This document shows, piece by piece, positions 1-7,362 of a stretch of 41,970 nt of DNA; within the stretch, counting starts at the first letter, position 1, and every line of letters begins with the position of its first letter. Source of the stretch: Actinospica acidithermotolerans. Lineage in GTDB: Bacteria; Actinomycetota; Actinomycetes; Streptomycetales; Catenulisporaceae. Below the pieces are notes generated by a model. It was given only the letters and a program-made list of their open reading frames with translations. It was not told where the DNA came from and made no database searches. The stretch covers positions 1 to 41,970 of the forward strand of contig NZ_JAGSOH010000067.1 in the NCBI RefSeq assembly GCF_018139625.1, in the 5' to 3' direction. Position numbers and translations under genes: made by a program.

Positions 1-247
1 GTGGGAGGGTGGGCCAGCGTGAACCGGGGAGCAGCAAAGCTGCGACACGGAACCGCAGCGATGCCGCACTCCCCGGGGACAATCCTTACCGGGCCGCCAG
101 AGGCGAATTTGACCCACACTTGAAAACGTCGACGTTATGGCGCGAACATTCAAGTTCCGGAAACCGCAGCCGCCGCTGCTACGCAACGGGTTGGGCAAAG
201 CTGTGACACCCGACCGCAGCCGATCAACTCTTCACCGATTAGCTCAG
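1..247. other. Left edge, no gene recognised
   Basis: No convincing coding region is seen: the short open frames lack a ribosome binding site and recognisable protein features. The stretch holds an imperfect direct repeat of about 29 bp (34-62 and 195-224, sharing GCAAAGCTG and ACCGCAGC, period 161 bp). It lies downstream of the GDSL hydrolase gene, which reads leftward, so it may be a 3' flank or part of an upstream gene's control region. What lies left of the window is unknown. Confidence 0.4.
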
Positions 248-266
248 GCGCCCCCATCGAGGCGCC
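248..266 (-). terminator. Weak hairpin after GDSL hydrolase
   Basis: GGCGCC, an 8-nt loop, then GGCGCC sits directly behind the stop codon of the leftward GDSL gene. The six-pair stem is short and has no T tract, so termination is only a suggestion. Confidence 0.3.
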
Positions 267-270
267 GCGG

Positions 271-1728
271 TTACTGCGAGCCGGTGCTCTCTGCCATTAC
301 GGCCTGCGTGGCGGCGAGCTTGCTTAGCGCCTGTTGGTCGGCCAGTGCGATCGCCAGCTCGCCCGCGGTGTTCGGGTGCATCGGCGCGCTGTCGTGGAGG
401 CCCTGGACGAAGGGCTGGCCGGTGCACAGTTCGTGCCCGGTGAAGTCGGGCTGCACCGTGCTGAAGCTGAAGGTCTTGGCGCCGTCGGCGAGGACCTGGT
501 TGAGGGTGGCGAGCCGGGAGAGCAGGATGTCGGACTTGGCTGCGGTTATCCCCTCGGAGGCCAGGCAGCTCACGTTCGCGCCGAACGGCTTGAAGTACTC
601 GTTAATCAGCACGTGCGGATGGGCCGGGAGCGCGGCCAGGTCGTGCAGCAGTTGGAAGTAGTTCTGGGTGAAGGTCGCGAGGTTCGCCTGGAACATGGCG
701 CCGGTGGCCTGGTCGTCGCACGACGGGCCCATCGCACACATTGCGGCCATCGCCTGCCACTGCAGGTCGTTGGCGCCGATGCTGACGATCACGACCGAGG
801 CGTGCGAGGCCTGCTCCAGCACGCCGAACTGCGGCGCGGCGATCGCGGTGCTGAGGGTCTGCGCGCCGAGGATTCCGTCTGCCACGGTCGCTCCGCTGCA
901 TGCCAGGTTCAGCACGTTCCAGCCGTTGACCGCCGCCAGGTCCGCAGCGTAGGCATCGCCGCTGCGCCCGCAGGCCCGGTCGAGCGCGCTCGGGTTCTTC
1001 ACCAGCGGATTGCCGAGCCCCGCCGCCGTTGAGTCGCCGAGGACGACGGCCTGCACACCGGGCAGGCTGGCGCCGACGGGCTTCGGTGCGGCGCCGACCG
1101 GGCTGCTGCCGACGAGGTCCTCGAGCGAGTGCACCCGGCGCAGCGTTCCCGGGGCGCCGGCAGCGAACGCGACGACGAATCCGACGTTGATCGCGACTGC
1201 GGCCATCGTGCCGAACGCGACGATCTTGATCGTCGTCCGGTGCGGATACCGGCGCACGCCCGCGACCGCGAGCAGCAGCACGACGGCGAAGGCCCCGGCG
1301 ATAAGCGTCTGCCAGGCGAAGTAGTGCTCCCAGCCGTTGACCAGTACCGAGCTCAGGTCGCCGGTTGCGTTGTGCTTGCTCGCGGAAACCTGGACAAATT
1401 GGGCCAATTGGTTGTCGAGCGAAATGTGCGTCAGTTCGAGCTTGGGCCGAATGAGGCCGTTGAACTGCAGGACCGTCGGCATGCTCTGCCCGAACAGGTC
1501 CAGTTCTCCGGGCCCGGAGAGCGCCAGGGTCGGCTGCGCGGCGCCGACCTGGATCGTCTGACCCGCCGTCGAAACGCTCTGCGCGGGCGTGACGAGCAGC
1601 GCCAGCCACGAGGCGACCGTGGCCAGCGCTAGCAGGGCGACCCCGCCGAGCAGCAACCGGCGGACGCGGCGGCGCCGTCGCTGATCGAGGAACGGAAGAT
1701 GCAGGTGCGGATAGGGGAGTCGCTTCAC
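271..1728 (-). CDS. Membrane-anchored SGNH/GDSL hydrolase
   Basis: A 485-residue protein with a basic N-terminus, one membrane segment at about 25-46, a roughly 90-residue extracytoplasmic stretch, two further membrane segments (about 139-157 and 168-190) and a C-terminal SGNH/GDSL esterase domain. The catalytic motifs are clear: block I VVLGDSTAAG with nucleophile Ser233, block III SIGANDLQW (the Gly/Asn oxyanion residues) and block V DSAPMHPNTAGE carrying the Asp/His pair. The family hydrolyses esters such as lipids, acyl sugars or acetylated cell-wall polymers; the substrate cannot be read from the sequence. The start is GTG, chosen because GGAGG lies seven bases upstream. That binding site falls inside an inverted copy of the core of the neighbouring 62-bp repeat. 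It is divergent from the PI-PLC-like gene. Confidence 0.85.
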   Translation of the reverse strand: MKRLPYPHLHLPFLDQRRRRRVRRLLLGGVALLALATVASWLALLVTPAQSVSTAGQTIQVGAAQPTLALSGPGELDLFGQSMPTVLQFNGLIRPKLELTHISLDNQLAQFVQVSASKHNATGDLSSVLVNGWEHYFAWQTLIAGAFAVVLLLAVAGVRRYPHRTTIKIVAFGTMAAVAINVGFVVAFAAGAPGTLRRVHSLEDLVGSSPVGAAPKPVGASLPGVQAVVLGDSTAAGLGNPLVKNPSALDRACGRSGDAYAADLAAVNGWNVLNLACSGATVADGILGAQTLSTAIAAPQFGVLEQASHASVVIVSIGANDLQWQAMAAMCAMGPSCDDQATGAMFQANLATFTQNYFQLLHDLAALPAHPHVLINEYFKPFGANVSCLASEGITAAKSDILLSRLATLNQVLADGAKTFSFSTVQPDFTGHELCTGQPFVQGLHDSAPMHPNTAGELAIALADQQALSKLAATQAVMAESTGSQ

Positions 1729-1730
1729 GC

Positions 1731-1745
1731 GGCTACCTCCCGGTC
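1731..1745 (-). repeat. Inverted copy of the 62-bp repeat core
   Basis: Read on the minus strand this is GACCGGGAGGTAGCC, matching 14 of 15 bases of the core that opens each 62-bp unit on the plus strand (GACCGGGAGGTATCC, first at 1789-1803). It contains the Shine-Dalgarno sequence of the GDSL gene. With the first unit it forms a 15-bp inverted repeat separated by 43 bp. Confidence 0.7.
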
Positions 1746-1788
1746 AAGCAGGGCCCGGAAGTCCGGCAGGGCAGCTCATCATCTCATA

Positions 1789-2140
1789 GACCGGGAGGTA
1801 TCCGAACAATCGGACTGATGTGGTGTGAGCCGCCGGGCTGGCCCCTCGTGGACCGGGAAGTATCTGGGCTATTGGGCTGATGCGCTGGGGGCAGTCGGGC
1901 TGGCCCCTCGTGGACCGGGAAGTATCTGGGCTATCGGGCTGATGCGCTGGGGGCAGTCGGGCTGGCCCCTCGTGGACCGGGAGGTATCCGGACTATCGGG
2001 CTGATGTGGTGTGGGCAGTCGGGCTGGCCCCTCGTGGGCCGGGAGGTATCCGAACTATCGGGCTGATGTGGTGTGGGCAGTCGGGCTGGCCTCTCGTGGG
2101 CCGGGAGGTATCCGAACGATCGGACTGATGTGCTGTGAGG
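1789..2140. repeat. 62-bp tandem repeat array
   Basis: Five full units and a partial sixth start at 1789, 1851, 1913, 1975, 2037 and 2099, exactly 62 bp apart. Each begins GACCGGGAGGTATCC or a close variant, continues with a hyphenated palindrome (perfect form TCCGA-N4-TCGGA in units 1 and 6, decayed in 2-5) and ends GGGCTGGCCCCTCGTG. A seventh remnant, ATCCGAACCATGG, appears at 2182, ten bases out of register. The unit is not a multiple of three, so it is not coding as such, and there are no unique spacers, so it is not CRISPR. The array fills the divergent promoter region between the GDSL hydrolase and the PI-PLC-like gene. Sixty-two base pairs is close to six helical turns, so the palindromes would face nearly the same side of the DNA. 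Confidence 0.93.
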
Positions 2141-2268
2141 CCGTCCGGCCGGGCTCGCTGAGCGGCCGTCGGACGGAATCCATCCGAACCATGGCTCTGA
2201 TTCACCGGCCGGCGCTACCGTGCGAGGTGCGGACCCACCGCATCTCCACCCACCACACGGGAGATGAC

Positions 2269-3351
2269 ATGCGCTTGTACGCCTTCGCCCGGAACCGGTT
2301 CCGGACCGGCGTCGCCGCCTTCGCGACCGTCCTGCTGACCGTCGCCTTGGGCCTGACCGCGGCCGGACCGGCCCGGGCCCTGGACTACGGCTCGCTCCAG
2401 CTGGACCAGGCCACGTCGGTCGGCATTCACAACACCTACGACAACTCCTCCTACCCCTACCTGGCCGACGCCCTGGACTCCGGCGCCACGCTGATCGAGC
2501 TTGACGCCTGGGTCAACCCGTTCACCCACCAGTGGGACGTGAGCCACTCGGACCCGCTCGGCAGCTCCAATAACTGCAACTACGCCCCCGTCCCGGCCGA
2601 CCTCTACACCGGCAAGACCAGCCAGGACCTCGACAGCTGCCTCGGCGACATCGCGACCTGGCTGAGCGTGCACCCGAACGCCAACCCGATCATGGTCAAG
2701 CTGGAGATGAAGGACGGCTTCGACGCGACGATCGGGATGGGCCCGGCCGAGCTCGACTCCTATGTCGCAGCGCACATCGGCAACTATGTCTACAAGCCCG
2801 TCGACCTGCTGACGAAGTCCGACGGGACGCAGTACGCGAACCTCGACGCCGCCGCGAAGGCGGACAACTGGCCGACTCGGCAGCAGCTGCAGGGCAAGGT
2901 GATCATCGAGGCCATCCCGGGCACTTTCGAGCAGGCCAACCCCTTCGACCACCTGTGGACGGACACCGAGTACGCCGACTACCTCTCCGGCCTCGAGTCC
3001 TCCGGGCAGATCGCGAACGCCGAGATCTTCCCGAGCGTCCTCGGCGCGCAGACCGGGGACCCGCGCACCCGGTACGCGGCTGCGATCCAGCCCTGGTTCG
3101 TGGTTTTCGACGGCGACGCCGCCACGTACGTCGCCGACGGGAACACCGAGTGGTACAACGCGAACCACTACCTGGTCGTCGCCACGGATGCCGAGAACGT
3201 CTCGCCGGCCCTGTCCGATACCGCTCCCTCGCTCTCCGACGCCCAGGCCCGGGTCGCTCTGCTCGCTGCCGACTCGGTCTCGTTCGTCTCGACGGACTGG
3301 AGTAATTCGCCCGGCGACGGGGTCCTGTCCGAGGTGCTGCCGCGCGGCTAG
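2269..3351 (+). CDS. Secreted PI-PLC-like phosphodiesterase
   Basis: A 360-residue secreted protein. A Sec signal peptide (basic start, hydrophobic core about 14-32, cleavage near GPARA-LDY, residue 38) precedes a TIM-barrel phosphodiesterase domain resembling the calcium-dependent phosphoinositide phospholipase C family (PI-PLC-C1). Visible landmarks are HNTY (His54), IELDAW (Glu78 and Asp80, likely metal ligands), VSHSDP (His93), the family-typical NNC, and later MVKLEMKDG. The family cleaves phosphodiester bonds of phosphoinositides or glycerophosphodiesters; the exact substrate is unknown. I start it at ATG 2269, with GGGAG six bases upstream and the signal peptide directly following; an upstream in-frame ATG at 2011 lies inside the 62-bp repeats and is implausible. 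It is convergent with the Lrp-type gene, 25 bp away. Confidence 0.8.
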   Translation: MRLYAFARNRFRTGVAAFATVLLTVALGLTAAGPARALDYGSLQLDQATSVGIHNTYDNSSYPYLADALDSGATLIELDAWVNPFTHQWDVSHSDPLGSSNNCNYAPVPADLYTGKTSQDLDSCLGDIATWLSVHPNANPIMVKLEMKDGFDATIGMGPAELDSYVAAHIGNYVYKPVDLLTKSDGTQYANLDAAAKADNWPTRQQLQGKVIIEAIPGTFEQANPFDHLWTDTEYADYLSGLESSGQIANAEIFPSVLGAQTGDPRTRYAAAIQPWFVVFDGDAATYVADGNTEWYNANHYLVVATDAENVSPALSDTAPSLSDAQARVALLAADSVSFVSTDWSNSPGDGVLSEVLPRG

Positions 3352-3376
3352 CCAGAAGCGCGGTGTGCCAGGCCGG

Positions 3377-4333
3377 TCAGGCGCGCCGGATGAGTCCGGT
3401 GCGCTTGGCCGTGGCCAGCAGCGGCGTGATCTCGACCCCGGTGACCTGGCTCAGCGGGCCGATCGTCGCGGTCAGGAACGCGTACAGGGCGTTGAGGTCG
3501 GCCGCGGCGACCGCGATCAGCAGGTTCGCCGATCCCGTGGTTGCCGCGGTGAACCGCACCTGCGGATGGCCGCTGAGGATCTGCGCCGTCTCCTCCAGCG
3601 CCCCGGGCTGCACGGTGATCCAGAGGAGCGCCTCGGCGTGGATGCCGAGCAGCGCCAGATCGACCTCCGTGGCCAGCCGGACGACCTGCCCGCGCACGAT
3701 TGCTTCGAGGCGGCGGCGGGCCGTCAGCGGTGTGATGCCCGCGCGGCGGCCGAGATCTGTGTACGTGGCGCGGCCGTCCTCCGTCAGCGCTGTGATCAGC
3801 GGCTCGTCGATCGGCAGCGGCGCCGGTGCGCCGGCCGGCGGTGGCGGCATGAGCCGGGCCGTCTCCTCGGCTGTAAGAAGTCCGGCGGTCCAGCGGAAGG
3901 AACTGGGGAACACGCGCAGCAGCGTGTAGGCACTCCATGATCTGACGGCGTCCGTCGCGGGCAGGTCGCGCAGCAGCAGATTGTTGCGCGCCTCGGCGCC
4001 CTCGAGGAAGAAGATCGCCGAGATTTCGTCGCCCGAGCCGAGGACGTCGACCCAGGTGGTGTCGGGCCTGCGTGCCAGCGCCCGCGCGACCTGCTGGATC
4101 TTCGTCGGACGGCAGTCGATGCGCAGGGCCAGCGGGATCACGTCCGGAACGTGCGCGGGATTCAGCACCGCCGTCGCGCGCAGTGTGCCGTCGGCGTACA
4201 GGGGAGCGGCGCGGCGGACGACGGTGCGTTCCGACAGCTCGAGGCTCGCGGCGACCTCTCGCCAGCTCGCACGCGGAGAGGCGAGCAGCGCGGCCGCGAT
4301 CCGACGGTCCGTTTCGTCGAGGGTTTGGCGCAT
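3377..4333 (-). CDS. Double Lrp/AsnC-type regulator
   Basis: A 318-residue transcription factor made of two Lrp/AsnC modules in tandem. The first winged helix-turn-helix (about 5-55, LDETDRRIAAALLASPRASW, SERTVVRRAAPLY) is followed by an AsnC/RAM ligand-type fold (about 65-140). A second helix-turn-helix (about 172-220, LITALTEDGRATYTDLGRRA) and second RAM-like domain complete it. Such pseudo-dimeric Lrp proteins of about 320 residues are common in actinomycetes; the family usually senses amino acids or related small molecules. The ATG start has an AAGG sequence upstream. It is divergent from the amidohydrolase gene across 91 bp, so that gene is its most likely target besides itself. Inducer unknown. 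Confidence 0.88.
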   Translation of the reverse strand: MRQTLDETDRRIAAALLASPRASWREVAASLELSERTVVRRAAPLYADGTLRATAVLNPAHVPDVIPLALRIDCRPTKIQQVARALARRPDTTWVDVLGSGDEISAIFFLEGAEARNNLLLRDLPATDAVRSWSAYTLLRVFPSSFRWTAGLLTAEETARLMPPPPAGAPAPLPIDEPLITALTEDGRATYTDLGRRAGITPLTARRRLEAIVRGQVVRLATEVDLALLGIHAEALLWITVQPGALEETAQILSGHPQVRFTAATTGSANLLIAVAAADLNALYAFLTATIGPLSQVTGVEITPLLATAKRTGLIRRA

Positions 4334-4424
4334 GATCTGCCTTCAGGAGTGCTGTACTGGCGCACTATCTGCATATCGTGGCCAGAAGAGTGCGTCAATC
4401 GGCACGCGGTCCTATCACTGAGTC

Positions 4425-6044
4425 ATGACTCACAACGGTGCTGATCTGATCATCCGGGCCGCAGCGATCCACACGCAGGTGCCGGGCCTACCCGTACAGC
4501 GGGCGCTCGCCGTGCGCGGCGATCGCGTGATCGCGCTCTCCGCGGACCCGAACGGCCTCGACGACCTGTTGACCGCGCGGACCACGGTCCACGACCTGGC
4601 CGGGGCCGCGGTCCTTCCCGCGTTCGACGACACGCACACGCACCTGATCTTCGCCGGCCACAGCGCGCACGACGTGCCGGTGCATCGGGCCCGCACGATC
4701 CCGGAGTTCCTCGACCTGATCCGGCAGCGCGCCGCCGCCACGCCCGAGGGGGAGTGGATCCGCACGACGACGAACTGGCAGGAGCTCAACCTCGCCGAGC
4801 GCCGCATGCCGACCGCCGACGAGCTCGACCAGGCCACGGACCGGCACCCCGTGCTGGTCAAGCGCGGCGGCCACAACGACGTCGTCAACCACTTCGCGCT
4901 GCGCCTCGCGGGCATCACCGAGGACACCCCGACCCCGCCCGGCGGCTCGATCGGCCGCGACGAGAACGGCCGCCTGAACGGTCGACTTATCGACAATGCG
5001 CTCGCCCTGCTGGAGCGCAACGTGCCCGCGCCGGACCGTGCGCGGCGCATAGACGGCCTGCGCATCGCCACCGCTCAGTACGCTGCGACGGGCATCGGGA
5101 CCGTCCGGGACTGCGCGGTCACCCTCGACGACTACGCGAGCCTGCGCGCGGCACACGGGGAGGGCGCGCTCTCGACCCGAGTCCGCGCGCTCATCTCGGC
5201 GCTCGGTCTGACCAGTGCGGACGAAGTCGAGCACCTGCTCGACGCGATGGAGGACCTGCGCTACGGCGCCGACCCGTGGCTCGGGGTCTGGGGCGTGAAG
5301 TTCGGCATGGACGGCGGACTCGAGGCCGGGGCCACCGAGGAGCCCTACGCCTGCGACCACGCCTACTCCGGCATGCTGATCTGGGAGCCGGACGAGATGG
5401 TGAGGGCGATCGGCGCCGTGGTTCGCCGCGGCTGGCGTGTGGGTACTCACGCGTACGGCGATCGTGCCGTGCGGATCCTGCTCGATGTCTACGAGCGGGT
5501 TCTCGCCGAGAACCCCGGACTGCCCGCGGGCGCCCTCGTCATGGAGCACGGCGGCCTGGCCGGCGCCGAGCAGCGGGCCCGTGCGGTCAGGCTCGGCGTC
5601 CCGGTGACCATCCAGCAGCCGCTGCTGCACGACACCGCCGAGGTCGAGGAGGGGTTCTGGGGCCCGGAGCGGGTCGCCGCGCTCTTCCCGGCACGTTCCT
5701 GGATCGACCTCGGCGCCCAGGTCAGCGCGGGATCCGACTTCCCGGTCGGGCAGTTCGGCGCGATGCGCTCGGTGTGGGGGATGACCACCCGGCAGACCGT
5801 GATCGGCGTGAAGGGTCCGGAGCACGCCATCGGCTACGAGGAGGCTGTCACCCTGCACACCGTGAACGCCGCCTGGCTCACTGGCGAGGCGCACCTGCGC
5901 GGCTCGCTCGCCCCCGGCCGCCTGGCCGACCTAACCGTCTGGGACCGCGATCCCGCCGACCTGCCGACCGAGGCCCGGCGCGACCTGAACCCGACCCGCA
6001 CGATGCTCGGCGGCCGGTTCGTCACCGGCCCCGACGCGCACTGA
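4425..6044 (+). CDS. YtcJ-type amidohydrolase
   Basis: A 539-residue metal-dependent amidohydrolase of the YtcJ/Amidohydro_3 family. It begins with a short beta-sandwich part, then FDDTHTHL with the metal-binding His71-x-His73, a region with VKRGGHNDVVN and VKFGMDGGLEAG, the later metal histidines in RVGTHAYGDRAV and VMEHGGLAG, the catalytic aspartate in VSAGSDFPVG, and the beta-sandwich C-terminus (GSLAPGRLADLTVWDRDP). Relatives include N-substituted formamide deformylase and many uncharacterised hydrolases; the substrate cannot be assigned. No Shine-Dalgarno sequence is visible before the ATG; a TATCAC hexamer ends six bases upstream, compatible with a leaderless message. The divergent double Lrp regulator is the likely controller. 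Confidence 0.88.
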   Translation: MTHNGADLIIRAAAIHTQVPGLPVQRALAVRGDRVIALSADPNGLDDLLTARTTVHDLAGAAVLPAFDDTHTHLIFAGHSAHDVPVHRARTIPEFLDLIRQRAAATPEGEWIRTTTNWQELNLAERRMPTADELDQATDRHPVLVKRGGHNDVVNHFALRLAGITEDTPTPPGGSIGRDENGRLNGRLIDNALALLERNVPAPDRARRIDGLRIATAQYAATGIGTVRDCAVTLDDYASLRAAHGEGALSTRVRALISALGLTSADEVEHLLDAMEDLRYGADPWLGVWGVKFGMDGGLEAGATEEPYACDHAYSGMLIWEPDEMVRAIGAVVRRGWRVGTHAYGDRAVRILLDVYERVLAENPGLPAGALVMEHGGLAGAEQRARAVRLGVPVTIQQPLLHDTAEVEEGFWGPERVAALFPARSWIDLGAQVSAGSDFPVGQFGAMRSVWGMTTRQTVIGVKGPEHAIGYEEAVTLHTVNAAWLTGEAHLRGSLAPGRLADLTVWDRDPADLPTEARRDLNPTRTMLGGRFVTGPDAH

Positions 6045-6059
6045 GCCGATCGCCGCCGC

Positions 6060-6376
6060 GCCGGACCGCTGCACGCAACAGTTACACGTCGGACCGCTGG
6101 GCGTTGAACGTCGGACCGCTACACGCCGGACCTGTGCGCGCCGGACCGCTGTGCGCAACCGTTACTACACGTCGGACGGCTACACGTCGGACCGCTGGGC
6201 GCCCGACCGCTACCCGCCGGGCCGCTACACGTCGGGCCGCTACACGCCGGGCCGCTACACGCCGGGCCGCTACACGTCGGACCGATGTGCGTCGGACTGC
6301 TGCCCGTCGGACCGCTGCCCGCCGGACCGCAACACGCCGAACCGCTGCGCGCCCAACCCCCGCGCGCCCGACTGCT
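6060..6376. repeat. 15-bp degenerate minisatellite
   Basis: About twenty tandem copies of a 15-bp unit with consensus CGGACCGCTACACGT, varying mainly at the last five bases (TACACGT, TACACGC, TGCCCGC, TGGGCGC) and with two or three indels near the left end. The most uniform stretch is about 6218-6280. It fills the gap between the convergent amidohydrolase and GntR genes. The period equals five codons, so every frame gives a five-residue repeat (YTSDR/YTPGR or TRRAA), but there is no ribosome binding site and no pentapeptide-repeat A(D/N)LXX pattern, so I take it as non-coding. Confidence 0.85.
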
Positions 6377-6378
6377 TA

Positions 6379-7149
6379 TTACTTGTTCACCAGCGTCGTC
6401 TCGAACGCGTAGAGGTCCGGCCGGTAGCAGTGATGCCCGTACTCGATGGCCTTGCCGTTGTTGCTGAAGGCGGTGCGGTCCATGGTCAGCACGGGGCCGC
6501 GCGCCCTGATGTCCAGCAACTTGCTTTCCTCGAGCGTGGCCGAGCGGGCGCCGATCCGCTGCCGGGCCACGCTCATCGTCGTGCCCCGGGCGCGAAGCAG
6601 CTGGTAGAGGCCGCGGGAGCGCAGGTCCTCGGCCGAGATGTCGACGAACTCGGCCGGCAGGAAGTTCTCCAGCACGGCGAGCGGCACCTCGTCGGCCGAG
6701 CGCAGCCGGCGGATGTGCAGGATCGGCGAGCCCGGCTCCACGGACAGGATCTCCGCGATCCGCTCGTCGGCGCCGATCTCCGCGCGCGAGAGCAGCTCCG
6801 TCGCCGGGTGCCGGCTGCCCTGCTGCAGGTCGTCGTACAGGCTGGTGAGCTCGACCTTCCGGGTCAGCGGCCGCTGCACCACCTGGGTGCCGAGCCCGCG
6901 GCGGCGCACCAGCAGGCCCTTGGCCACCAGCTCCTGGATCGCCCGGCGCACGGTCGGCCGGGACAGCCCCAGCCGGTCCCCGAGCGCGATCTCGTTCTCC
7001 AGCCGCGCGCCCGGGCGCAGCGTGCCGTCGCCGATCGCCTGCTCGATCCGGCTGGCGAGCTGGAAGTACAGCGGGACCGGGCTGGCGCGGTCGATGTCCA
7101 TGAACAGCTCCACGGGCAGGCTCGCCGCCTCGGCTGCGCTCTCGGCCAC
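6379..7149 (-). CDS. GntR/HutC-type (UTRA) regulator of the iol operon
   Basis: A 256-residue GntR-family repressor. The N-terminal winged helix-turn-helix (about 18-85) shows SPVPLYFQLASRIEQAI, PGARLENEIALGDRLGLSR and PTVRRAIQELVAKGLLVRR; the rest (about 100-250) is a UTRA ligand domain typical of the HutC subfamily (ILHIRRLRSADEVPLAVLEN, YQLLRARG, YGHHCYRPDLYAF). I start it at GTG 7149 because AAGGGGG lies five bases upstream; an ATG 17 codons further in is possible. It is divergent from iolC. Actinobacterial inositol operons are controlled by GntR-type IolR proteins, so repression relieved by an inositol metabolite is the likely role (inference). The motif GATAGAACRAA occurs before both divergent genes. 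Confidence 0.88.
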   Translation of the reverse strand: MAESAAEAASLPVELFMDIDRASPVPLYFQLASRIEQAIGDGTLRPGARLENEIALGDRLGLSRPTVRRAIQELVAKGLLVRRRGLGTQVVQRPLTRKVELTSLYDDLQQGSRHPATELLSRAEIGADERIAEILSVEPGSPILHIRRLRSADEVPLAVLENFLPAEFVDISAEDLRSRGLYQLLRARGTTMSVARQRIGARSATLEESKLLDIRARGPVLTMDRTAFSNNGKAIEYGHHCYRPDLYAFETTLVNK

Positions 7150-7159
7150 CGTGGCCCCC

Positions 7160-7170
7160 TTCGTTCTATC
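7160..7170 (-). promoter_or_regulatory. Candidate operator copy, gntR side
   Basis: On the minus strand this reads GATAGAACGAA, matching the copy before iolC in 10 of 11 bases. It lies immediately before the ribosome binding site of the GntR gene, where a bound repressor could autoregulate. Confidence 0.45.
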
Positions 7171-7190
7171 GATCTGACATGGCTCGACGC

Positions 7191-7210
7191 TTGTCACAAG
7201 ATTATGACAA
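7191..7210. promoter_or_regulatory. TTGTCA-N8-TGACAA palindrome
   Basis: A perfect hyphenated palindrome with 6-bp arms (7191-7196 and 7205-7210) and an 8-bp AT-rich centre in the gntR-iolC intergenic region. Its symmetry fits a dimeric repressor; the adjacent GntR protein is the obvious candidate, but the motif does not match the GATAGAAC element, so a second regulator is possible. Confidence 0.5.
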
Positions 7211-7294
7211 CCTGACCGCCCTCCGCCGCCGCATGCCCCGGCCGCCCCGCGGGCATCACATCGATCATGCGACGCGGCGCTCCGGCCCTGGGTC

Positions 7295-7323
7295 TTGACC
7301 TGGCCCCGACTTGTTAGTTTGAT
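7295..7323 (+). promoter_or_regulatory. iolC promoter candidate
   Basis: TTGACC (7295-7300), a 17-bp spacer and TTTGAT (7318-7323) form a plausible housekeeping sigma promoter about 40 bp before the iolC start. The predicted transcription start falls in or next to the GATAGAACAAA element at 7321-7331, a repressor-friendly arrangement. Confidence 0.5.
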
Positions 7324-7331
7324 AGAACAAA
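7321..7331 (+). promoter_or_regulatory. Candidate operator copy, iolC side
   Basis: GATAGAACAAA, shared (one mismatch) with the copy before the divergent gntR gene. It overlaps the end of the putative -10 box and the predicted start of transcription. TTGTT at 7311-7315 and AACAA at 7326-7330 add a 5-bp inverted repeat around it. Confidence 0.45.
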
Positions 7332-7362
7332 TGCCCGGCGCGGACGAAGGAGTGGCGACGGC

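Noticed and set aside
1789-2140. 62-bp repeats as a CRISPR array
   Set aside because: The units are contiguous with no unique spacers, and no cas gene is present.
2011-2268. N-terminal extension of the PI-PLC-like protein
   Set aside because: It would translate the 62-bp repeats and place the signal peptide inside the protein; ATG 2269 has a good binding site.
6151-6375. 15-bp repeats as a pentapeptide-repeat protein gene
   Set aside because: No frame shows the A(D/N)LXX pattern, indels break the frame near the left end, and no ribosome binding site is seen.
7191-7210. TTGTCA at 7191 as a second RecA-NDp promoter
   Set aside because: No TANNNT hexamer follows at the required spacing; the symmetric TGACAA fits a repressor palindrome better.
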